Shown here: positions 1-6,900 of the stretch, piece by piece | Position numbering within the stretch: position 1 is the first letter of the stretch | Layout: each line of letters starts with the position of its first letter | Source: Anaerolineae bacterium | GTDB lineage: Bacteria; Chloroflexota; Anaerolineae; 4572-78; J111 | Length of the DNA: 9,919 bases | Assembly (NCBI GenBank): GCA_020433835.1 | Contig: JAGRBY010000237.1 | Location: 1 to 9,919, forward strand | Direction: 5' to 3' | Program-made: the position numbers and the translations under genes | Notes under the pieces: model-generated | Database searches by the model: none | Told to the model about the DNA's origin: nothing | Seen by the model: the letters and a program-made list of their open reading frames with translations, nothing else

Positions 1-111
1 TGAGTCACTGAATTGTGCCGTTCAACACGTGGGCTTTTTTGACAGTGGATTGATCAAAACACGGCCTGGAGCGGTTCAGTGGCCTCATTTCCTCAGTAAT
101 TCAGTGTTTCA
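1..111. repeat. Weak inverted repeat at window edge
   Basis: TGAGTCACTGAATT at 1-14 is matched by the reverse complement of 98-111 at 12 of 14 positions, including a perfect 9-bp core (CACTGAATT at 6-14, AATTCAGTG at 98-106). It could be the end of another small palindromic element cut by the window edge. I see no flanking target duplication, and the left flank is missing, so it may be chance. Confidence 0.25.
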
Positions 112-587
112 CCCTCGCCCCATACCTGAATAGCACCCCAAACTCCCCTATAGTTTCTTTTTTAGCCCTACTCATGCTATACTGGAACAGCCGCCCAATA
201 AATTTTGAAAGAAATAACCAAATTCATAGGTTCTTCCTATAGAATTCAAATTTCCAGGCACTATACTTTAACCACCGTTTTTAGGCCGATTTACATCCTT
301 GCTACTTAAATCTCACACGATAGTATCTCGCACTGCATAACGCTGCTACTCTACGCCGCTTATCAGATTGATAACTCCATCCACTCTTTAATACCGTACC
401 ACCAACCGGAAACAACTGTTGTCGTCCGTAAACCCTTGCTTTATACAACTTTATCCAATAGCGAAAAGAAAGGAGGATGATTTTGAGCATACCCTGCCCC
501 AAATTGGTCTAGACAAGGTATGTCATATGCCACCTAAAAATTCTATTTCACACTATCACTACCTTTGCACATTAAAGAATTATGGTC

Positions 588-668
588 AGAAACCAGGGTT
601 TTCAGCGTTAAAAAGGAGCGCTTTTGGCCCCAAAAGGGTATCAATGCGATATCAAAACCCTGGTTTCT
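588..668. repeat. 81-bp inverted-repeat element before the secreted-protein gene
   Basis: The arms are a perfect 15-bp inverted repeat: AGAAACCAGGGTTTT at 588-602 and its exact complement at 654-668. Inside lies a second hairpin, CTTTTGG at 621-627 pairing with CCAAAAG at 630-636. The nested fold resembles a REP/MITE-type palindrome. The flanks show no obvious target-site duplication. It ends 28 bp before the GAGAGGG ribosome binding site of the next gene, so it would lie in the 5' leader or overlap the promoter. It lacks the T-run after the stem on the plus strand that a Rho-independent terminator would need. Confidence 0.7.
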
Positions 669-707
669 AAAAAAGTGCAAACATAGTGACGCAAACGAGA
701 GGGAAAA

Positions 708-2393
708 ATGAAATATATACGGAGTAAGTTGGTAATTTCTCCGCTAATTATCACCGCAACCTTGCTGTTTCTAACTACGATGGTCTGGGCGGGTTGGTCG
801 AGGAGTTCTTTTTGGGAACTCAATATTGAACCAGAAGATGTTTGTACAGACGATATAGTTATTGGGTTAGCAGTGGATAATGGTAGAAGTAAAGGACCAT
901 ACACACTTAGATTTTACGATGCCAAATGGAATGAGGGTGACGATCCGGCGGATGATAGTTCTATTAATTTCATTGCAGAATTTAAGATGACACTTGATAC
1001 CAACACAAGTTCAGGTGCGTGCAGTAGTTTTCAAGATCCAACTAATATTAAGTACTGCAAGGTAGACACGTTTATTTGGCCTTCTGAACTAAGCGAACAA
1101 AAAGAGCTTTATCTAGAGTTACTTGATGGTGATCCTAATCCTGCTCCTGTACAAAATGGAAGTCCAGCATTTCCTCAAACATCAACGTCAGATGATCCAT
1201 ACGTTTTCACCGTCAAAGATTGCTCTCCGCCCACTCCGCCAGAAATTACGCTTGCCCAAACCGGGCCGGGAACTACAGCCTCAACTGTTACCGCTGCATT
1301 GGTTTTTCAAGCCGAAGCCAACGATCCCAGCGTAGGCAATAACGATGGTGACGGCATTGATAAAGTTGAAATGCGTATTCTTGATCCTGGCAACCAACAG
1401 GTTCATCAGAGAACAGAAAACAATGCCAAATATTGCGCCTTTGGCGGCGGAGAGCCAAACTGCACAATTAGAAATTTTGCCAATAATGATTATAAATGGC
1501 CGAATGGAACCGTAATTAAAAACGGTAATCATACCCTGGAAGCTACGGCCCATACTAACAGCGGTGCCACCACGCTCAAAACATTCCCCATCCAAATCCA
1601 ACTGCCCATCGACGGCAATTGGGTTCAACTTGGCCAAAACTCTACCGCCACCACAGTCACCGATGCCTTGGTTGGTCAGGTTGCGGCTTACTTGGGCGCG
1701 GCGGTTGACGGTAAAGACGTAGATTACGTGAATTTAACCTTGCACGGTCCCGATAATCCGGTTGCCGTCTTTAAGAAGGAAAATAACCAACCTTACTGTC
1801 TGTTTGGCGGCAGTTCGCCCTGCCCCATCCACACCTTTGCTGATAATGATTACGAATGGCCCGACGGTCAATCGATTCAACATGGCAGTCACAAATTGAT
1901 CGCCGAAATCTTCGCCGACGAACCAGGCACCCGCAGCGAGATCATCGAAATCGACTTTACCATCCAAATGCCGACAATTATGACCAACCTGGCTCAAACC
2001 GGGCCAAACTCCACCGCCTTGACGGTTGAAGAGGCGCTGGTATTTCAACTGGAAGCGTATATCGGTACAGGCAACAGCGACGGCACAAATATCGACACTG
2101 TCGATATGCGTCTTATCGACTCTAACGGCAGCCAGGTCTATCAAAAGACCGAATCGGGAGCCAAATATTGTCTTTTCGGCGGCGGCGCACCAAACTGCAA
2201 CGCCTGGGTTTTCGCCGACCACGATTACAAGTGGCCCAACGATATCTTAATAAAAAATGGAAGTTACACCCTGCGAGCCATCGTCAACACCAAAGACGGG
2301 CGCAGCAAAACCGTTAATTACGCCATTGCAATCAGCAATCCCAATCTAGAGGAGCCAACCATTCCCACCTTTCTACCGCTGATCATAAAGTAA
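708..2393 (+). CDS. Secreted protein with three Cys-containing repeats and FLPLIIK tail
   Basis: The protein has 561 residues. The start is supported by GAGAGGG at 697-703, 4 bp before ATG, and by an N-terminal signal peptide: basic MKYIRSK, a hydrophobic core, then a likely cleavage after VWA at about residue 28. Residues 29-178 form a unique N-terminal region with several cysteines. Three repeats of about 120 residues start near 182 (LAQTGPGTTA), 308 (LGQNSTATT) and 428 (LAQTGPNSTA). Each contains a motif like YC-x-FGG-x4-C, then FAxxDYxWP and an NG/HG-H/S-x-L turn. The paired cysteines could form a disulfide, in keeping with export. The last nine residues, PTFLPLIIK, resemble short tails that I recall from many secreted Chloroflexota proteins; their role is not established. 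I do not recognise a family or enzymatic motif; an extracellular binding or surface role is a guess. GC rises from roughly 40% in the first third to over 50% near the end. Confidence 0.9.
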   Translation: MKYIRSKLVISPLIITATLLFLTTMVWAGWSRSSFWELNIEPEDVCTDDIVIGLAVDNGRSKGPYTLRFYDAKWNEGDDPADDSSINFIAEFKMTLDTNTSSGACSSFQDPTNIKYCKVDTFIWPSELSEQKELYLELLDGDPNPAPVQNGSPAFPQTSTSDDPYVFTVKDCSPPTPPEITLAQTGPGTTASTVTAALVFQAEANDPSVGNNDGDGIDKVEMRILDPGNQQVHQRTENNAKYCAFGGGEPNCTIRNFANNDYKWPNGTVIKNGNHTLEATAHTNSGATTLKTFPIQIQLPIDGNWVQLGQNSTATTVTDALVGQVAAYLGAAVDGKDVDYVNLTLHGPDNPVAVFKKENNQPYCLFGGSSPCPIHTFADNDYEWPDGQSIQHGSHKLIAEIFADEPGTRSEIIEIDFTIQMPTIMTNLAQTGPNSTALTVEEALVFQLEAYIGTGNSDGTNIDTVDMRLIDSNGSQVYQKTESGAKYCLFGGGAPNCNAWVFADHDYKWPNDILIKNGSYTLRAIVNTKDGRSKTVNYAIAISNPNLEEPTIPTFLPLIIK

Positions 2394-2399
2394 CCCAAG

Positions 2400-2514
2400 C
2401 AGGACTTACGCAGAGGAGTGTAGAACAATTTGCTAAATTGTTCTGAATCGTGGGCATACACGTGGCGCAAATTGGCAATTTACGCTACAAAATCGGGTAT
2501 TTGCGTAAGTCCTG
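2400..2514. mobile_element. 115-bp MITE-like element with target duplication
   Basis: The terminal inverted repeats are perfect over 13 bp: CAGGACTTACGCA at 2400-2412 and its complement at 2502-2514. The element is flanked on both sides by CCAAG (2395-2399 and 2515-2519), a 5-bp target-site duplication. It contains two further hairpins: GAACAATTT at 2423-2431 pairs perfectly with 2435-2443 around a 3-base loop, and the 12-base arms 2462-2473 and 2477-2488 pair with one wobble and one mismatch. It has no coding capacity, so it must have been moved by a transposase elsewhere. I cannot assign the parent insertion sequence family. It lies wholly between two genes on the same strand. Confidence 0.85.
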
Positions 2515-2530
2515 CCAAGTTGTAAATTTC

Positions 2531-2535
2531 AGGAA
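2531..2535 (+). promoter_or_regulatory. Ribosome binding site fixing the cyclase start
   Basis: AGGAA lies 7 bp before ATG at 2543. It decides the start: an in-frame GTG at 2450 would lengthen the protein by 31 residues, but those codons lie mostly inside the MITE, and the cyclase domain does not need them. Confidence 0.65.
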
Positions 2536-2542
2536 TAACCCT

Positions 2543-5500
2543 ATGTCCACAAACTGGCAATCCTACGTTCCCCATCACGTTATCGAACAGTTAACGCGTC
2601 TGGCCGGCGACAATCCCATCGGGCAGGTTCAGCGCCTGCAAGCGGTAACTTTATTTGCCGATATCTCCGGCTTCACCCAAATCAGCGAAGCGCTGGGCAA
2701 AGTTGGCCAGGCCGGCACCGAAGAATTAACGATTGTGCTCAACAGCTATTTCGAGCCTATGATCCGGCGTGTACACCGCTATGGCGGCATTATCGGCAAA
2801 TTTGGCGGCGATGCGATGACCATTCTGTTCCCTTATACCCGCCAAAATCAGGTGGCGGCGGTACGGCGTGCTCTACAGTGCGCGTTGGATATGCAAAGCG
2901 CAATGCACCATTATAAAGCCATCCCCACCAGTGCCGGACAATTTAGTTTAGCGATGAAGGCCGGGCTGGCCCTGGGTTCGGTTTTGTGTACCACGGTGGG
3001 CGACCCCACCCTGCGGCTGGAATATATTATCGCCGGCCGCGCCTTAGATTTATGCGCCGATGCCGAACATCACGCCGGCCGAGGCGAAATTGTGGTTCAT
3101 AATAATTTACTCGCTTATGCCGGGCAGGTTGAAGTTATTGAGGAGCGCGACGGCTTTAGCTGCATCGCCGCTATTAAACCCAAAGCCAGAGCAAAACCCC
3201 TTGTCCCTGCCGACCGAATTTCTCTCCAATGGGGCTCCATTTTGGCCCGTTATTTGCATCCCGTCATCGCCCACCGTGTTGAGGCCGGCCAGGCGGGTTT
3301 TGTTAACGAACATCGCAAAGTTTCGGTGCTATTTGTCAGTTTTAGCGGCATTGACTACGATCACGACCCGGATGTGGTTACCAAGTTACAGAATTATCTA
3401 ACCGCCGTTATTCACACCGTCCATCGCTACGACGGCTATCTAAACAAGGTCGATATGGGCGATAAAGGCAGCAAATATATTATTCTGTTCGGAGCGCCGG
3501 TCATCCACGAAAATGATGAAGAACGGGCGCTGCACTGTGCGTTGGAATTGAGAGCGCTCTCTCCCTACCCGATACGCATCGGTATCAACACCGGCTTTGT
3601 GTATTGCGGGCGGGTCGGTTCGGATACGCGCCAGGAGTACACAGTGATGGGCGATCCGGTCAATCTTTCGGCCCGCTTAATGCAAGCCGCCCAAACCGGA
3701 CAAATTTTGGTCAGTGGCCGCACCCAGCGCTATGCCCCACAGCCGTTTCATTGGGAAACGCTGGCCCCCATTAAAGTAAAAGGCAAATCCCAACCGATTT
3801 CTATTTTCGCCTTACAGCGCAGAAAAAAACAGCCGACCGCCAACATTCACGAGCCAAAGTACGATCTGCCTTTGGTTGGACGCGAACAAGAGCTACAGCA
3901 GGCCCAAACCACATTAGAACACGCCCGACAAGGTCACGGCCAACTCCTGACCATCACCGGCGAGGCCGGTCTGGGTAAATCAAGGCTCACCGCCGAAATA
4001 ATTACACGGGCCGAGACGCTCGGCTATTCCATTTACGGCGGAGCCTGCCAATCGCACGGCACAACAACGCCCTATCTGGTGTGGCGGACTATCTGGCAAA
4101 ATCTGTTCGAAATTGATCCGGCCTGGCCTGCGCCGGAACAAATAAAGCATTTGGAAAACCGGCTGACCGCCATCGACCCCCACCTACTACCCCGTTTACC
4201 GCTGCTAGGCTCGGTTCTCAATCTTTCGCTGCCGGAGAATGCCTTCACCCAAACGCTCGACACCGAATTGCGGCGCGATCTTCTGCAATCGCTGTTGCTA
4301 CCGTGCTTAAGCCATCACGCCCAAAAAACGCCCCTGCTGCTTGTTTTAGAAGATTGCCACTGGTTCGATGGCCTATCTCAGGCGCTATTTGAGTTCATTG
4401 GCCGCAATATCAGCGATTTGCCGCTCATCATCATTGCCGTTTGCCGCCCGCCTGATCGTCGGCACGATCCCCTGCGCTGGGCCAAACGGCTGTCTCATTT
4501 TAGCCAAATTGCTCTGGGCGAACTGACTTTTGCCGAAGCCCAGCACTTAATTCGGCTAAAAATAGAGCAGCGCTTCGATTTAGATGAAGAAACACCCCCC
4601 GAACTGCTGCACCAAATTACAACCAAGGCTCAGGGCAACCCTTTTTACATTGAAGAGCTAATCAACTACATCCACGACCGAGGCCTTAACCCTTACGATA
4701 CAACCCTATTGCAATCGGTCGATTTACCGGACAGCCTGCATAGTTTAATCCTCAGCCGCATCGATCAACTGGAAGAGGCCGAAAAAACAACGCTAAAAGT
4801 TGCCAGCGTTATTGGCCGCCTTTTTAAGGCCAGTTGGGTCTGGGGCAGCTATCCCGCGCTGGGTTCTCCCGCAAAAATCAAGCATCATCTTGAAACATTA
4901 AGCCGTCTCGACCTCATACCCTTAGATAAAACCGAACCGGAGCTGGAATATCTCTTCAAACACATCACCACCCAAGAAGTGGCCTATAATAGCCTGGCTT
5001 TTACCTTACGCGAGCATTTACACGAAGCTGTCGGCGATTTTATTGAGCGCACCTACGCCGAAACCCTAAACCAATACGTCGATGTGCTGGCCCACCATTA
5101 TGGCCGCAGTCGGAACACGGCCAAGCAACGTATCTACTTTCGCCAAGCCGGCGACGCGGCAAAATCGGCGTATGCCAATGATGTCGCCTTGGATTACTAC
5201 CGGCGCTTGCTGCCGCTTTTACCGGAAACCGAAAAGGCTCACATTATGCTTCAATTAGGTGAAGTTCATCAATTGGTGGGTCAATGGCCCGAGGCAAAAA
5301 CTATGTACCAACAAGCCTTCGCTGTGGCCCAAAAAATGAATAATGAACAGGCCCAGGCCCACTGTCAAAACGCGCTGGGCCAATTACTCTCCTATTCCCA
5401 TTCATATAGCGAGGCTTTAACCTGGCTGCAAGAAGCGCATCAAAAATTTGAGCAACGGGCTGACGCAACGGGCCTTAGTCGCGCGCTGGAATATATAAGT

Positions 5501-6583
5501 TTTGTCCACGTGCAGCAAAGCCATTACGATCAAGCCTTATCCTGCTCCCGGCAGCAACTGGACATCGCTACGCAACAGGATGACCCCATAGGGGTCAGTA
5601 CCGCGCTCAAATATATGGGCCACGTCTACTGGGTGCAGGGATTGCACTCACCGGCGTTACATTATTTGCAACAAGCCATAGAAACGGCGGCAGCAGCCGA
5701 TTTTCGACGCGGTGAAATCCAAATTGGCAACGACATAGCCGGTTTGTATTGGGAACAAGGGGATTATGAGCAATCGCTACACCATTTAAAGCAAGCGCTT
5801 ATCATTGCTATGGAAATTGGCGACTTACATACGATGGGCATGATAACAGCCAATGCGGGCGAAATCTATCGACTGCGCGGCGACTATTCCGACGCCCTGG
5901 ACTGCTACAAACAGGGATTGTACGTGATTAGCGAAATTGGCGACCGGACAATTATGCTAAACATCCTTTCCAATATGGCCGACATTTACCTGGCCCAAAA
6001 TCAAGGTGATGAAGCAGCCTTTTTCTTTGAATTGCTGATCCCGGCCCGGCAGGCGATGAACAATCCCTACTATTTTTGTGAAGACCTCTATCGCTACGCG
6101 CTGCTTCACCACCATCGCCAAGATAACATTCAAGCGCAATCGATTATGGAACACGCTCTGGCCATCGCCATAAAAGTGGAGCGCCAAGATATCCGCTTTC
6201 TCACCGAGCTTGAGTCTATCAAACTTAACGTCGCATTCGGCCAAATCGATAAAGCATCGGCCACAAACACCCTATTAAAACTTCTCGTCGACTGGCCGGC
6301 AGACAGCGAACAAGCCGCCCTCCACAATGCGCTATGGCAGCTAAACCAACAAGAAACTTTTCGTCAAACAGCCGCCAATTTGTACCAAAATTTGTATACA
6401 CAAACCCCAAACATCGAATACCGGCGCGGTTACGAAGCGTTGACCGGCAACACGCTCCCGGCTCCCCCGCCGCTACCAAAATTGCCGGAAGTTGCCCCCC
6501 GCAAGTCGATAGCATTAGACAAACTGCTGGCCAAGGTGGCAGGCTTGCTCGAAGCTATCGAAGAGGAAAAATCTCTATACTAA
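2543..6583 (+). CDS. Tandem class III cyclase–STAND ATPase–TPR protein, soluble adenylyl cyclase-like
   Basis: The protein has 1346 residues, cytoplasmic, with no signal or membrane segment. Cyclase domain 1 (about 30-200) has FADISGFT with metal Asp D40 and GKFGGDAM with K86 and second metal Asp D90. At the positions of the catalytic Asn and Arg it has D169 and D173. Cyclase domain 2 (about 255-395) has S266 in place of the first metal Asp, but has K302, T367, N374 and R378 (EYTVMGDPVN then LSAR). Thr at 367 is typical of class IIIb cyclases. An AAA_16/STAND ATPase follows: VGRE near 455, Walker A GEAGLGKS at 473-480, Walker B LLLVLED at 598-604, and a helical/winged region to about 850. About eight TPR-like helical hairpins fill 870-1220. 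The order matches mammalian ADCY10. The likely product is cAMP from ATP, with the ATPase/TPR part sensing or scaffolding; the signal is unknown. The stop codon falls inside a palindromic element. Confidence 0.93.
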   Translation: MSTNWQSYVPHHVIEQLTRLAGDNPIGQVQRLQAVTLFADISGFTQISEALGKVGQAGTEELTIVLNSYFEPMIRRVHRYGGIIGKFGGDAMTILFPYTRQNQVAAVRRALQCALDMQSAMHHYKAIPTSAGQFSLAMKAGLALGSVLCTTVGDPTLRLEYIIAGRALDLCADAEHHAGRGEIVVHNNLLAYAGQVEVIEERDGFSCIAAIKPKARAKPLVPADRISLQWGSILARYLHPVIAHRVEAGQAGFVNEHRKVSVLFVSFSGIDYDHDPDVVTKLQNYLTAVIHTVHRYDGYLNKVDMGDKGSKYIILFGAPVIHENDEERALHCALELRALSPYPIRIGINTGFVYCGRVGSDTRQEYTVMGDPVNLSARLMQAAQTGQILVSGRTQRYAPQPFHWETLAPIKVKGKSQPISIFALQRRKKQPTANIHEPKYDLPLVGREQELQQAQTTLEHARQGHGQLLTITGEAGLGKSRLTAEIITRAETLGYSIYGGACQSHGTTTPYLVWRTIWQNLFEIDPAWPAPEQIKHLENRLTAIDPHLLPRLPLLGSVLNLSLPENAFTQTLDTELRRDLLQSLLLPCLSHHAQKTPLLLVLEDCHWFDGLSQALFEFIGRNISDLPLIIIAVCRPPDRRHDPLRWAKRLSHFSQIALGELTFAEAQHLIRLKIEQRFDLDEETPPELLHQITTKAQGNPFYIEELINYIHDRGLNPYDTTLLQSVDLPDSLHSLILSRIDQLEEAEKTTLKVASVIGRLFKASWVWGSYPALGSPAKIKHHLETLSRLDLIPLDKTEPELEYLFKHITTQEVAYNSLAFTLREHLHEAVGDFIERTYAETLNQYVDVLAHHYGRSRNTAKQRIYFRQAGDAAKSAYANDVALDYYRRLLPLLPETEKAHIMLQLGEVHQLVGQWPEAKTMYQQAFAVAQKMNNEQAQAHCQNALGQLLSYSHSYSEALTWLQEAHQKFEQRADATGLSRALEYISFVHVQQSHYDQALSCSRQQLDIATQQDDPIGVSTALKYMGHVYWVQGLHSPALHYLQQAIETAAAADFRRGEIQIGNDIAGLYWEQGDYEQSLHHLKQALIIAMEIGDLHTMGMITANAGEIYRLRGDYSDALDCYKQGLYVISEIGDRTIMLNILSNMADIYLAQNQGDEAAFFFELLIPARQAMNNPYYFCEDLYRYALLHHHRQDNIQAQSIMEHALAIAIKVERQDIRFLTELESIKLNVAFGQIDKASATNTLLKLLVDWPADSEQAALHNALWQLNQQETFRQTAANLYQNLYTQTPNIEYRRGYEALTGNTLPAPPPLPKLPEVAPRKSIALDKLLAKVAGLLEAIEEEKSLY

Positions 6584-6734
6584 AAATAGATTGAGACCGA
6601 AACTTTTGGCCGTCATGCCCGCATGCTTTTAGCGGGCATCCAGGCTTGCCGGCCCCGCTGGATGCCCGCTAACTACATGCGGGCATGACGACAGATACCC
6701 AAAAAGTTCTGGTTTCTTTCTGATTTCAGTATAG
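6575..6734. repeat. Long palindromic element overlapping the cyclase stop
   Basis: The core is a two-part perfect inverted repeat: 15 bp, CGTCATGCCCGCATG (6611-6625) with 6676-6690, and inside it 13 bp, AGCGGGCATCCAG (6631-6643) with 6658-6670. Degenerate outer arms extend it: AACTTTTGG at 6601-6609 against 6699-6708, and CTATACT at 6575-6581 against AGTATAG at 6728-6734, with about 25 of 35 outer positions matching. The left end includes the last two codons and stop of the cyclase gene. The form suggests a MITE or REP-like element, possibly one palindrome inserted in another. I see no clear target duplication. It is not a classic terminator, as no T-run follows the stem. Confidence 0.75.
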
Positions 6735-6900
6735 CATCGGCTTAGAAACGTACAACTGAGAAATTCTTGTACAATCCCCGGTCGAAGACTTCAACTCCGC
6801 ACGTGCGTAACAACCTTCAGCACTAAAAAAAGCCGTCCTAACCGAAGTCAGGTCGGCTTTTTCACAGGTGCCGAACAATGAATGGGAACTTATGGTATGG
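6584..6900. other. Intergenic region between convergent genes
   Basis: This 317-bp gap separates the ends of two converging genes. It holds most of the long palindromic element and a bidirectional terminator. Between them are a perfect 10-bp palindrome, CGCACGTGCG at 6798-6807, and a small inverted repeat, GTACAA at 6750-6755 with TTGTAC at 6767-6772. I see no gene. Confidence 0.6.
6825..6862. terminator. Bidirectional Rho-independent terminator
   Basis: The arms AAAAAGCCG-T-CCT (6827-6839) and AGG-T-CGGCTTTTT (6850-6862) pair with one internal mismatch around a 10-base loop. The plus-strand transcript ends in five T, and the minus-strand transcript ends in seven T from the A-run at 6825-6831. 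It lies 38 bp past the stop of the CotH-family gene and about 240 bp past the stop of the cyclase gene, so it can end both convergent transcripts. Confidence 0.8.

Larger units (their letters stand above)
1..707. other. Gene-free upstream region
   Basis: No convincing coding sequence is present. The two short open frames, on the minus strand near 302-502 and the plus strand near 419-670, both need a TTG start, have no clear Shine-Dalgarno, and show no recognisable motif; the second runs through an inverted repeat. The region is AT-rich with frequent stops. It holds two repeat structures: a weak inverted repeat at the left edge (1-111) and a strong one at 588-668. The ribosome binding site of the next gene is GAGAGGG at 697-703. 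I could not identify a convincing -35/-10 pair for that gene. Confidence 0.6.

Noticed and set aside
302..502. Minus-strand open frame of 66 codons
   Set aside because: It needs a TTG start, has no ribosome binding site and no recognisable motif; its Lys/Arg/Tyr-rich sequence hinted at a transposase remnant but I could not match it to one.
419..670. Plus-strand open frame of 83 codons
   Set aside because: TTG start, no motif, and its last third is made of the 588-668 inverted repeat.
708..2393. Repeats in the secreted-protein gene as a tandem DNA repeat or CRISPR-like array
   Set aside because: The similarity is at protein level, diverged in DNA, in frame, and about 120 codons per unit.
6611..6690. 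GC-rich palindrome as the cyclase terminator
   Set aside because: It has no T-run after the stem and has the nested form of a dispersed repeat; the hairpin at 6825-6862 is a better terminator.
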